From assembly GCF_027925525.1 (NCBI RefSeq), contig NZ_BSDJ01000016.1, positions 62,001 through 126,000 of the forward strand: a DNA stretch of 64,000 bases. Direction: 5' to 3'. The notes under the pieces were generated by a model. The model did no database searches. It saw only the letters and a program-made list of their open reading frames with translations, and had not been told where the DNA came from. Every line of letters begins with the position of its first letter. Position 1 is the first letter of the stretch. This document shows, piece after piece, positions 44,829 to 53,545 of this stretch. Made by a program: the position numbers and the translations under genes. This stretch comes from Paenibacillus tyrphae (GTDB lineage Bacteria; Bacillota; Bacilli; Paenibacillales; NBRC-103111).

Positions 44829-46301
44829 TCACGATTGACGGGCTCCGTTTCGCCCCGCCAGCATCAATGCCAGCGGCAGGATGAGGGCAGTGGCGGCGGC
44901 CAGCACATATAGGCAACGGTTAAACGCGTCAGGATAGGCGGATACCGAGCCGGTATGAGCGCCAAGAGCGCTAAGCCATACGATGCCGATCAGGGCGATT
45001 CCGATCGTAGAGGCGATCTGTATGCTGGTTGTCATGACACCGGATGCGGAGCCGATGTCCGTTGTGCGGATTTTCGCCAAAACGATGTTAGTCAGTGGCG
45101 CGGCAACGAAGCCTTGACCGATGCCGAGCACAGCTAGAGCCGGGATCCACACGCCGATATCGGATGAAACCCCGGTCGTTCGGACCGCCCAGCTAAGCAG
45201 CAGGTAACCTGCAGTCGTCAAGATGGAACCGACGGTCAGCACATGGGCTCCAAGCTTCGCAGCGACTCGGGAAGAGAACAGCGATGCGAGGAAATAGCCC
45301 ATTCCCATCGACCCGATGACAAGACCTGCTTGCAGAGCCGAGAAATGAAGTCCAAGCTGAAGCATGTAGGCGGAGACAAGGAAGAAGGCGCCCTGCGACG
45401 ACATCAACAGCAGCACGACGAGAATGCCGAACGTGAACACCTTATGTCTAAAGAGAGCGACATTCATAAATGGGAGCCGGCCGCGGCGCAATAGTCGCCG
45501 TTCGTACCAGGCGAACAAAACCAACACAGGGGCCGACAAGAGCAAACTGACGACGAGGCCGGCGGGCCATCCTTCACGCTGTCCCTGCACGAGCGGATAG
45601 ACGAGCATCAGCAAGCCGGCAGCGGCGAGTGCGGCTCCAATCCAATCCAGTCTGGCGCGATCCGGCGAGCCGGATTCCGGAATAAACGGAATTAGGGCCA
45701 ATATCAGAGCCCCGAGCAGGACGCTGATCAGGAACACCGCTCTCCAATCCAGATCCCACAAATTCATGCGGAGAAGCAGCCCGCCGATGATCTGCCCGGC
45801 CGTCGCCGCGATTCCCTGAGTCGCTCCATACATGCCGAAGATCGCACCTCGACGTTCCGGAGTATAATTGGCTTGAATGAGGGATAAAACCTGCGGCATA
45901 AACAGAGCGGCGCCGACGCCTTGCAATACGCGCAACGCAATGAGCATAGTGACATGGGCAGATAAGCCGCATAACAGAGAAGCGATCGTGAATAAGGCCA
46001 CTCCGATGAACAGCATTCTCCGGCGTCCAAACCGATCGCCCAGCCGGGCGCCGATAATCAGCAGAACGGCGAACGTAAGAGTGTACCCGGTAAGCATCAA
46101 TTGTACATCGGCGAAGCTGGCCCCGAGCCCTTTCTGGATCGAAGGCGTGGCTACGTTCACGATGAACACGTTCGACACTGCCATAAATACAGGCAAAAGC
46201 AGAGCCGGCAGCATCAGACGCGATCTGCGTCCGTCTCCTTTGGAGGCGGGGTCGCGAGTCCGCACCAACTGGGCGGAAGCGTCCGAAAGTGTATTGGGCA
46301 T
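44829..46301 (-). CDS. MFS drug exporter, DHA2 (14-TM) type
   Basis: This 490-residue inner-membrane antiporter has FIVNVATPSIQKGLGASFAD (TM1-loop signature of the 14-TM EmrB/QacA group), GARLGDRFGRRRML (motif A), and RVLQGVGAALFMPQVLSLI (motif C region). About 14 hydrophobic segments are visible. It is divergent from a TetR gene, and its promoter spacer is an operator, so it is probably a repressed efflux pump induced by a toxic compound. The substrate is unknown. Confidence 0.9.
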   Translation of the reverse strand: MPNTLSDASAQLVRTRDPASKGDGRRSRLMLPALLLPVFMAVSNVFIVNVATPSIQKGLGASFADVQLMLTGYTLTFAVLLIIGARLGDRFGRRRMLFIGVALFTIASLLCGLSAHVTMLIALRVLQGVGAALFMPQVLSLIQANYTPERRGAIFGMYGATQGIAATAGQIIGGLLLRMNLWDLDWRAVFLISVLLGALILALIPFIPESGSPDRARLDWIGAALAAAGLLMLVYPLVQGQREGWPAGLVVSLLLSAPVLVLFAWYERRLLRRGRLPFMNVALFRHKVFTFGILVVLLLMSSQGAFFLVSAYMLQLGLHFSALQAGLVIGSMGMGYFLASLFSSRVAAKLGAHVLTVGSILTTAGYLLLSWAVRTTGVSSDIGVWIPALAVLGIGQGFVAAPLTNIVLAKIRTTDIGSASGVMTTSIQIASTIGIALIGIVWLSALGAHTGSVSAYPDAFNRCLYVLAAATALILPLALMLAGRNGARQS

Positions 46302-46333
46302 AGAAAGTTCCCCTTTCTCACTACTCGCTCGAT

Positions 46334-46363
46334 TGACAGGAGGCGAGAGGATTTCATATAATG
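46334..46363 (+). promoter_or_regulatory. Promoter of the TetR gene
   Basis: TTGACA (46334-46339) and TATAAT (46358-46363) with an 18-nt spacer, both boxes perfect. The first operator (46368-46383) lies just downstream, over the start site, so it should be autorepressed. Confidence 0.85.
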
Positions 46364-46367
46364 GAGG

Positions 46368-46383
46368 AGACAGGTCTGTCTCT
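46368..46383. promoter_or_regulatory. TetR operator 1
   Basis: GAGACAG-GT-CTGTCTC: perfect 7-bp arms. It shares the core ACAG..CTGT with operator 2 and covers the transcription start of the regulator gene. Confidence 0.8.
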
Positions 46384-46394
46384 TCATGATGAAA

Positions 46395-46423
46395 TGATAC
46401 AGACAGATCTGTCTCATGTCAAC
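46395..46423 (-). promoter_or_regulatory. MFS promoter with operator 2 in the spacer
   Basis: On the minus strand TTGACA (46418-46423) and TATCAT (46395-46400) are 17 nt apart. The palindrome AGACAGATCTGTCT (46402-46415) fills the spacer. Its centre is 33 bp from that of operator 1, three helical turns, so both sites face the same side of the DNA. Confidence 0.85.
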
Positions 46424-46460
46424 ATGCTTTTTTCCAAACCTATAGAGACGGGGGTCGAAG

Positions 46461-47045
46461 ATGAAAAAAGAATCGGCTAGAGATCGTATACTGCGGGTCG
46501 CCTCAGAATTGTTTTACATGGAGGGAATACGGGCGGTCGGCATCGATCGGATTATCAAGCAATCTGGCGTTGCCAAGGCAAGCTTCTATCGAAGTTTCGC
46601 GACGAAAGATGATCTGGCGGTTGCTTATCTCGAATCTAGGGATGAGCTAAAAGTAGAAAAACTGGAAAAATTGAGGCAGCTGTATCCGAGCTCTCCTAAG
46701 GAACAGCTCGGCGCCCTCATTCACGATGTGACCGAACAGATGGGGATGCCGGATTACCGGGGATGTCCGTTCTTGAACGCGGCGGTCGAATTTCCGGATC
46801 CGGATCACCCCGCCCACATCAAATTGCTGGACATTCAGAGGAGCTTCTGGTCTCGGGTTCTAGAGCTTGCAAGGGAGGGCGGGGCACGACAGCCCGAGGA
46901 GTTGACTGCGCAGCTGAGGATGTTGTATGACGGATTCGTCATGAAGAGCTACTTGGATAAGTCCGATTTTGATCCGGAGTATTTCCGGAAGGCTGCGGAG
47001 CTGCTCTTGGAGAAGCAGCTCGCTCCGGACAACCATCGCGGGTAA
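46461..47045 (+). CDS. TetR-family regulator of the MFS exporter
   Basis: This 194-residue repressor has an N-terminal HTH: RDRILRVASELFYMEGIRAV, then GIDRIIKQSGVAKASFYRSF. The C-terminal ligand domain contains DYRGCPFLNAAVEFPDPDHP, common in a TetR subgroup tied to MFS genes. It starts after GACGGGGG. Two matching palindromes in the shared promoter region are its probable binding sites. Confidence 0.92.
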   Translation: MKKESARDRILRVASELFYMEGIRAVGIDRIIKQSGVAKASFYRSFATKDDLAVAYLESRDELKVEKLEKLRQLYPSSPKEQLGALIHDVTEQMGMPDYRGCPFLNAAVEFPDPDHPAHIKLLDIQRSFWSRVLELAREGGARQPEELTAQLRMLYDGFVMKSYLDKSDFDPEYFRKAAELLLEKQLAPDNHRG

Positions 47046-47289
47046 CGAACGATAGTCATTTCGCGGGAGGCAATATTACGCTTAAAGATCATTCCCCTGT
47101 GAAAATCGAGTTACCGCATATTGACGTCGATGTATACGAGCCGTCCGCGCAATTCGGCAGAAATTCCGGCCAATGGACGGCATAGTTGTATTGATATTTT
47201 CAATATATGATCATAAAATGAATTGTAAATAAATTCAAAAATACGTATCTGGAAATTCAGAAACCACGAAGGAACAAACGATAGTCGAA

Positions 47290-48099
47290 ATGGAGTTGCC
47301 CCTGTTGAGAAGACGCGCCATCTTAGTCATCATTCTATCGTGTTTATTAGTAGCTATCGGTTTTACCGATGAATCTGTAAATGCAGCTACAGACCATGAT
47401 AATCGTTATATGAATACATTTTTGAACGGAGAAGCCCTTATCCTTGATCCTATCCCCGTGATTATAAACAAGGAGGTTCTGGTTCCAGCTCGCCAACTTT
47501 TTGAAAGGCTTGGTTACAAGGTTGAATGGAACGAGTCAGATGAAACGATCCATGCGGAGCGTGGCCTATCCAGAATCGATCTCAGAATAAATGGAGGGGT
47601 CGGTGATGCGAATGGAATGCAATTTTGGCTTTTCACTTCACCTCTGTTAATAGATGGCGTTTCATACATACCTCTTGATTTTCTCGAGGAATCGACAGGT
47701 ACCGTCGTAAAGTGGGAAGACGATCGATTGGAAATTCAGATGAGTACGGAAGCACGGATAACTGAAGATGAGCGAATTGCACATTGGATTGAACTGTATG
47801 CTTTTTCCTTTTCGGCCAATACTTTTGCTCGTTCTTATACAGGGAAAAATGGCGCAAAATTCGAGGAAGTAGAAATCGAAAGCGTTCAGGTAGACCCTAG
47901 TGGAAAGAAGGGCAGTGCAACGTATCGCCTCAGATACTCATTCTCAAGCGTTTCTTACTCGAAGAATCCACAACCCTCTCAATTCTCTGAGACGACCTTA
48001 CAAATTACCGATCAGTTAATCCGGGATGAATACGGCCACTGGCTCTTCGATTGGAACAGCCGAGATACCCAGATCGTAGAAGATAAATTGCTTAAGTAA
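47290..48099 (+). CDS. Secreted copper amine oxidase N-terminal-like (stalk) domain protein
   Basis: This 269-residue exported protein has the signal peptide LRRRAILVIILSCLLVAIG...VNAA. A Cu_amine_oxidN1-type domain follows (about residues 45-155) with FLNGEALILDPIPVIINKEV, LVPARQLFERLGYKVEWNES and YIPLDFLEE. It is a common extracellular module in Paenibacillus and not an amine oxidase itself. The C-terminal third is unassigned. An in-frame TTG at 47305 has GGAG 9 nt upstream and may be the true start; the ATG at 47290 lacks a close SD. Confidence 0.8.
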   Translation: MELPLLRRRAILVIILSCLLVAIGFTDESVNAATDHDNRYMNTFLNGEALILDPIPVIINKEVLVPARQLFERLGYKVEWNESDETIHAERGLSRIDLRINGGVGDANGMQFWLFTSPLLIDGVSYIPLDFLEESTGTVVKWEDDRLEIQMSTEARITEDERIAHWIELYAFSFSANTFARSYTGKNGAKFEEVEIESVQVDPSGKKGSATYRLRYSFSSVSYSKNPQPSQFSETTLQITDQLIRDEYGHWLFDWNSRDTQIVEDKLLK

Positions 48100-48134
48100 A
48101 TGAAACTCACGTCATCAAATTGTTATAAACAACG

Positions 48135-48170
48135 AAGGCAGCCGGCCAAGAATGACTGGCTGCCTTTGTT
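48135..48170 (+). terminator. Terminator after the stalk-domain gene
   Basis: AAGGCAGCC (48135-48143) and GGCTGCCTT (48158-48166) followed by TGTT; located 36 nt after the stop. Confidence 0.7.
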
Positions 48171-48246
48171 CGCCTAACGGGCAGGGTATTTCTTAGAAGG
48201 TTTCTTGTTACATGCAGCGAATGCGGCTGTAACGGCCGATAAGAGA

Positions 48247-50307
48247 TTAAGGAACAAATAGAACCTTGTCAATGAAAAAGGAGGCTTCTTGGCGAAGCAA
48301 AGGTGCTTTGGAGCGGAAATCGACTGAACCGTCAGAATGGGTTATTGTGACTGGATCCGTAACTCCGGCAGCAACAAGCTTGCTTACGGCCTTGATAGCC
48401 GATTCATCGGTTTGCCCTGCCAATCGTACCTCATCGCCAAGCGGCCATGGAAGAGGAATGCGCGTTAAGATGACGGCCATTTCTTCCCGAGTTATTGTGC
48501 GATCCGGTTCAAATCGGCATCCGGGCTCATCCCCCAACCAATGATTCTCGACCGCTGCCTGTATCTCTTTGACCGCAAAATGGTGTTCGATATCCGTGTA
48601 ACCGGATTTCGATTTGGAGGGCGGATAGCCGACAGCATGCAGCAGCATTGTGATGAATTCCGCGCGGGTCATGGGTGCCTTCGGGTCAAAGCTGCGCCCA
48701 TCTCTTCCATTGATGATATCCAGCGAATGGAGCTTTTCAATAGACGGTTGGTAGGGGCTTTCTTTCGAGACATCGGAAAACAGCGCTTTTTCCTGCATTT
48801 TGGGCGAATAGGCGATCGGTGCTTTGGCAGGTCTGTACATATAAGCAATACCGCCATCCTTTTGTTCAACAAATGCTATTTTGTTCCCGCGGTCATCCAT
48901 AAACAACAAGGGATCTATCTTTTTCAAAGTAGTCTTGCTATTCCCCAACTTGTATCTATCTTCCGCTACAAGTTGTCCGTTGTTGTATGTAATTCTAGTC
49001 ACAAATGCCGGGGTATGCAGGTCTTTGTATAATCCGACGTAACGCGCGGCTTGCTGTTCTGTCAGAGGCGATACCGATTCAGGCGTCTCGGAGCTCTTCG
49101 GATAATAATGGTCCATAAAGGCAGCATACAAATCCGAACGTAATTCGGAATCATTATTATAAATGACGAACAACCCCGTTTTGCGCTCAGGCAGTAGCCA
49201 TGTCCATGTGGCATATCCGGGGATGTTCCCGCCTTTGCCGACGACATACTGACCATTCGACAGTTCATTGAAAATACTTTCAAATCCATAGCTTGTAATA
49301 GGTATGGCCGGATGAGCGAAAACGGAAAACTTGCTCATTCGCTGAACACTTTGTTCGCTTAATATTTGCCGATCTCCAGCCTTTCCTTTCTGCAGAAGCA
49401 TGATCATAAATTTAGCCATATCGCTTCCGGTGGACAACATTCCGCCCTGAGGCATGTCCGTAGGATAAAGGCCATACTCCGGATATGGCGTGCCTTGCGG
49501 ATCGTAAGCTGTAGCCATTCGGGCTTTAAGCTCTGGGGTTACAAGATCATGGGAAGAATTCATGCCGAGCGGCTGAAAGATGTTTTTATCCATGTATTCA
49601 TGAAAAGGGAGCCCGGTAACTTGTTCCACGGCATATCCCGCCAAAGCAAAAGCATAATCGTCATACTGGTAGGCTTCCCCCGGCGTCCGGACGATGGTCG
49701 GCATTCGATCAATTAAGAAATCTCGAAGAGAAGTCTCTTGATTAAGAAGATCGGGCGAGGCGTCATCGTCTTTTTCATATGGGAAATCGAACCCCGTCAT
49801 GTGGGTCAGCATATTTTCCATAGTTAGCGGTTTACCTGTCGAATTGGGTATTGTGATACCTCCGAGATAGGATTGGATGTCCTGATCCAGCTTGATCTTC
49901 CCTTGGTCAGCAAGCTGCAGTACAGCCGCAGCCGTAAACGTCTTAGAAATGGAACCGATGCGAAAAACGGTATTGGAATCAACTGGGGTTTTGCTTTCTT
50001 TGTTTGCATACCCGTATCCTTTGGATAAAACGACTTGTCCGTCCTGAACGACGACGAACATGGCACCCGGGACATTGAACTTTTTCAAGCTTTCCCCAAA
50101 GTAATTGTCCGCGAAGGCCTCCACTTCTTTGGGGTCAACCGGACCGCTTGGAGCAGTTGCAGGCTGAATCGCTGTGATGGTTTGCCCCTTAAGAGGGGAC
50201 TGTTCCGCACTGACACTATGCCCTCCGACCAATGTAATCAAGCAGGTCGCAGCTAGAGAGGTGCTTAGCGTTACAGCGAGCACTTTTGAAACTCTTTTTT
50301 TACGCAT
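48247..50307 (-). CDS. SLH-anchored secreted serine hydrolase, S12 family
   Basis: The 686 residues include a signal peptide (to about SVSA|EQ, residue 34), then a beta-lactamase-fold hydrolase with S119-x-x-K122 in FRIGSISKTFTAA and a Y-x-D variant (YQYDDYAFALAG) of the YxN motif. Three C-terminal surface-layer-homology modules (FSDVSKESPYQPSIEKLHSL, YTDIEHHFAVKEIQAAVENH, and a shorter third) bind wall polymers. It is thus held at the cell surface. Start ATG 50307 follows GAAGGAGAA. It may hydrolyse wall or external peptides or esters; the substrate is unknown. Confidence 0.9.
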   Translation of the reverse strand: MRKKRVSKVLAVTLSTSLAATCLITLVGGHSVSAEQSPLKGQTITAIQPATAPSGPVDPKEVEAFADNYFGESLKKFNVPGAMFVVVQDGQVVLSKGYGYANKESKTPVDSNTVFRIGSISKTFTAAAVLQLADQGKIKLDQDIQSYLGGITIPNSTGKPLTMENMLTHMTGFDFPYEKDDDASPDLLNQETSLRDFLIDRMPTIVRTPGEAYQYDDYAFALAGYAVEQVTGLPFHEYMDKNIFQPLGMNSSHDLVTPELKARMATAYDPQGTPYPEYGLYPTDMPQGGMLSTGSDMAKFMIMLLQKGKAGDRQILSEQSVQRMSKFSVFAHPAIPITSYGFESIFNELSNGQYVVGKGGNIPGYATWTWLLPERKTGLFVIYNNDSELRSDLYAAFMDHYYPKSSETPESVSPLTEQQAARYVGLYKDLHTPAFVTRITYNNGQLVAEDRYKLGNSKTTLKKIDPLLFMDDRGNKIAFVEQKDGGIAYMYRPAKAPIAYSPKMQEKALFSDVSKESPYQPSIEKLHSLDIINGRDGRSFDPKAPMTRAEFITMLLHAVGYPPSKSKSGYTDIEHHFAVKEIQAAVENHWLGDEPGCRFEPDRTITREEMAVILTRIPLPWPLGDEVRLAGQTDESAIKAVSKLVAAGVTDPVTITHSDGSVDFRSKAPLLRQEASFFIDKVLFVP

Positions 50308-50330
50308 TAGAAAATTCTCCTTCAATGACG

Positions 50331-51272
50331 TTATTTCAAAGAAAAGTCACCCGTAGTTGTGCGAGCTTTAAGTATGATTCCTGCGCCCCCATACTCACCT
50401 TTGATCAGGTTTTGTTTGTTTTCCGTATAGCTCAAATTGGGCAGATCTACGGTCCCTTTGCCAACCTTACTTGCAAAATCGATCGCCAACGCTTTTGGCC
50501 GGTCATCAAAATTCACCACAATCGATCCGTCATTCGATTGCAAATCTGCGCTATGCAGCATTTCTTTGTATGAGACATGAATAGAACCTGACCTTGTGTT
50601 CCCTGATATCGGGGCCTCCCCGTTCACCAATTTAACGGAACCGTCCTTTGTATCGAAGGTGAAGGTTTTCGCTTTAAAGTCCGAAGCTTCGATATTGCCG
50701 GTTTGTGTCTGCAGAGCAATGGAATCTCCTTGGATTGACGACACAAGTGCCGCTCCATATTTTGTGGTTAACTCCAGCTTACCGGTTTCCAGTTTTTCGG
50801 TTTTAATGCTGCCGGACGACGTATTTAGCAGAAGTTCATCCGTTTTGATCCGGGCAACATGAAGGTTGCCGTGTGTAGTTTTGGCATGAATGCTGCTCCA
50901 TCGTTTTTCAGGCAATTGGATCGTCAAATTGAGATCGCTCAGGGTAACCCCATTCTCGGAACCATCCAAAGGATGAATGCCAAGTGTCAGCGTATTGGCG
51001 CTAGTTTCCGTGTTTACATTCACCCCGTCCGCAATTTTAGACGATGCATTCCCACTCAAATGAATGAGAATTTCATCCGAGTTCCCTTGTGTGATTTCCA
51101 CTGTCTCGGCATTCTTGCCGTCAAGTACGATGGTATCGATTTGATCGGACTTGATGCTTTTTTGAATATTGACTTGTTTGGTCCACAAATCTTGAATATT
51201 CTGCAATTTCGTGCATGCACATAACAACCATATGCAAGCAAGCCACCCTATGAATATAACTATTTTCCTCAT
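50331..51272 (-). CDS. DUF4097-type lipoprotein
   Basis: This 313-residue exported lipoprotein has the lipobox WLLCAC (lipid cysteine about C20). The body is a repetitive beta-helix-like array with ladder segments such as TTHGNLHVARIKTDELLLNT, SSGSIKTEKLETGKLELTT and NDGSIVVNFDD, the DUF4097/DUF2807 pattern. AAGGAGCAG precedes its ATG. Its stop is 23 nt before the SLH hydrolase start. It may monitor or structure the envelope; the function is not known. Confidence 0.85.
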   Translation of the reverse strand: MRKIVIFIGWLACIWLLCACTKLQNIQDLWTKQVNIQKSIKSDQIDTIVLDGKNAETVEITQGNSDEILIHLSGNASSKIADGVNVNTETSANTLTLGIHPLDGSENGVTLSDLNLTIQLPEKRWSSIHAKTTHGNLHVARIKTDELLLNTSSGSIKTEKLETGKLELTTKYGAALVSSIQGDSIALQTQTGNIEASDFKAKTFTFDTKDGSVKLVNGEAPISGNTRSGSIHVSYKEMLHSADLQSNDGSIVVNFDDRPKALAIDFASKVGKGTVDLPNLSYTENKQNLIKGEYGGAGIILKARTTTGDFSLK

Positions 51273-51486
51273 CCATACTGCTCCTTAAGAAATAAAATCC
51301 AAACCGCCATAAGAATTGGGGGCAAGACAGTGCAGAGTCAGCCCTCGTCGATCATGAGTTCCAATAAAAATACTCCTTTCGTATCCCCACTACGTGCGCA
51401 TAAAATCCGTAGAATGGTTACTTCAAGGAGTATTATAATCGTTATATGGTTAAATCGAAGTAAACGGAAAACTAACAATAAGCTAA

Positions 51487-52572
51487 TTAAGACAACGGGA
51501 TCATAACACGGACTGACGTTCCTTCCCCTTTACGGCTGGCAACGTCGATTTCCCCATGATGAGCCGCGATTAATTGCAGGGCAATCGCCATGCCAAGACC
51601 AGTCCCCTCACTATTCGCATCCGTTGTCGTTCCCCGGTAATAGCGGTCGAAAAGTCTGTCGACGGTCTCTTTGTCCATCCCGATGCCATTGTCTTCAATC
51701 ATAATGATGATTTGGGTCGGCGATTGACGTAAAGAAACGGTGACATTCGTGCCGCTTGGGTTATGGATAATTGCATTCACGATTAAATTGCGGAGGGCAC
51801 GTTGCAAAAACTGTGGGTCAACGGTCATTTCCAGAAGGTCAATGTCAGCATGAAATGAAAGCAAATATTCACTTGCCCAGGGCGCATTAACAACGTCAGC
51901 CACGATGCGTCGGATAAGCTCGACCATGTTGACGGGTTCTACATGAAGGGGCAGACGCTGACCATTTAATTGCAGCGACAAATTCAAATCTTGGATCAAG
52001 GCTTGCATATGCAAGCCTTTTTGATTAATTTGCTTGAGAAATTCCGTCTTGTCTTCTTCGCTCCATTGATATTTCGGTAACAACATCATCTCCGAATAGC
52101 CCGTGATATAGGTCAGAGGCGTTTTCAGGTCATGGGAAATCCCCGATATCCATTCCTCTTTCATCTTGTCCATGGCAATCCGTTCCCGCTCATTTCGAGC
52201 CAAGGTCTCCGTTAAAGTACGAAGTTGCACGATCATTTCCTCGTATAATTTGTAGGGCTGTTTCAGCGTTCCGCTTTCGTGGGAATACATGTTTCGTTTA
52301 AATGGCTCTTCGTAACATCCTTGTGCCAATTGGAAAATCCAGAGAACAATATAATAAAGCGGACGGCCGATAAACCATGCGAAGAATAACAAGGAACTAA
52401 TAAAAAGGATCAGCATCCCCAATAGAATAATGATGTCTGCAGTCGTGTTTGTTGACCCGCTTGCCGAGGGGATAAAAAATTCAACAGTCATGGCGAGTAC
52501 CATACTGCCGCCAATGAGTATGACCGTGAAGAGAAAAAGAAAAATCAGGACTAAACGTATGATGAACCTCAT
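51487..52572 (-). CDS. Sensor histidine kinase, membrane-bound
   Basis: The 361 residues start with two adjacent membrane helices (about 5-30 and 45-75) and almost no extracellular loop, as in intramembrane-sensing kinases of Firmicutes. The HisKA phosphoacceptor is WISGISHDLKTPLTYITGY. The ATPase domain has NLIVNAIIHNPSGT (N box), IEDNGIGMDKE and GTGLGMAIALQ. Its start overlaps the response-regulator stop by 4 nt. Such kinases often sense envelope-active peptides. Confidence 0.93.
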   Translation of the reverse strand: MRFIIRLVLIFLFLFTVILIGGSMVLAMTVEFFIPSASGSTNTTADIIILLGMLILFISSLLFFAWFIGRPLYYIVLWIFQLAQGCYEEPFKRNMYSHESGTLKQPYKLYEEMIVQLRTLTETLARNERERIAMDKMKEEWISGISHDLKTPLTYITGYSEMMLLPKYQWSEEDKTEFLKQINQKGLHMQALIQDLNLSLQLNGQRLPLHVEPVNMVELIRRIVADVVNAPWASEYLLSFHADIDLLEMTVDPQFLQRALRNLIVNAIIHNPSGTNVTVSLRQSPTQIIIMIEDNGIGMDKETVDRLFDRYYRGTTTDANSEGTGLGMAIALQLIAAHHGEIDVASRKGEGTSVRVMIPLS

Positions 52573-53288
52573 TCGGAATCACTCCCGACGGGGGGGACAA
52601 ATTTGTAACCAATGCCTCGAAGATTAACGATAATTTTAGGATCTGCGGGGTTTTGTTCAATTTTTTTTCGTAGTTTGGAGATATGAATGACAACCGTTTT
52701 CTCATCGCCTGGCATAAAGGCATTCCAGACCTGTTCATATAATTGATGTGCAGTAAACACCTTGTTTGGACGCTCGCACAGAAACACGAGTAGTTCAAAC
52801 TCTTTTGCCGTACATTGGACCTGCTTGCCATTCTGTTCTAACAGACCTGTGCCTTTGTCTATGATCATCGGGCCATATCGCATAACTTCTTCGCTTGTTG
52901 ACTCACTGGTACGATACTGAATATGACGACGTAATTGTGCATTTATTCTCGCTGCGATTTCCAGCGCACTAAACGGCTTTGTGATATAATCGTCGCCACC
53001 GATTCCAAGACCCATCAGCTTGTCCAGCTCCCCGGAACGAGCAGTTAAAAAGAGAATTGGAATTGTTGTATAACGCCGTATTTGTCTGCATAATTCAAAT
53101 CCATCCGTATCCGGCAGTGTGACGTCGAGAACGATAAGGTCGATCGATCTGTTCTGAACCTGTCTTAGGGCTTCTGCTCCCGTCATGGCGGTATGAATTC
53201 TGTTATATCCTTCTTGTTTCAGCACTAGTTCAAGCATGTTCAAAATGCCTTCTTCATCGTCCACCAACAATATGCTTTCGTTGCGCAA
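52569..53288 (-). CDS. OmpR-family response regulator
   Basis: This 239-residue regulator has a receiver domain with the phospho-Asp in LIVLDVTLPDTDG and K in YITKPFSALEI. The winged helix at the C-terminus contains EFELLVFLCERPNKVFTAHQ and VVIHISKLRKKI. It starts at TTG (53288) after AGGGGTG. It is followed by the kinase, and further down the same strand by the DUF4097 and SLH genes, which are plausible targets. Confidence 0.93.
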   Translation of the reverse strand: MRNESILLVDDEEGILNMLELVLKQEGYNRIHTAMTGAEALRQVQNRSIDLIVLDVTLPDTDGFELCRQIRRYTTIPILFLTARSGELDKLMGLGIGGDDYITKPFSALEIAARINAQLRRHIQYRTSESTSEEVMRYGPMIIDKGTGLLEQNGKQVQCTAKEFELLVFLCERPNKVFTAHQLYEQVWNAFMPGDEKTVVIHISKLRKKIEQNPADPKIIVNLRGIGYKFVPPVGSDSE

Positions 53289-53396
53289 CGTTTTACACCC
53301 CTAATCATGATTTAAGTCTCTGACCATTCGTCCAGGGTCTTTTATTGTTTCGCCTCCAAAAGCGAGGCAGCTTATCACGCTAAGACTTATTTTTTC

Positions 53397-53443
53397 AGTC
53401 TACTACTTTTTTTTCTTAGTCTACAAGTTTATTTATCAGTCTA
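53397..53443. promoter_or_regulatory. Three phased AGTCTA repeats upstream of the response regulator
   Basis: AGTCTA occurs at 53397-53402, 53418-53423 and 53438-53443, spaced 21 and 20 bp, each preceded by a pyrimidine-rich stretch. Two-turn phasing of direct repeats is typical of OmpR-type regulator sites. It is about 110-155 nt upstream of the regulator gene, so autoregulation is likely. Confidence 0.6.
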
Positions 53444-53545
53444 GGTCTTTAGCCATTTGAACTTAACATATCCGCGAGAAGCGGGGACTGTGCTACAATA
53501 GGGTCACTTAAGGGCACATTTCAAGCCGACGAGAGGCGGTTGCAG

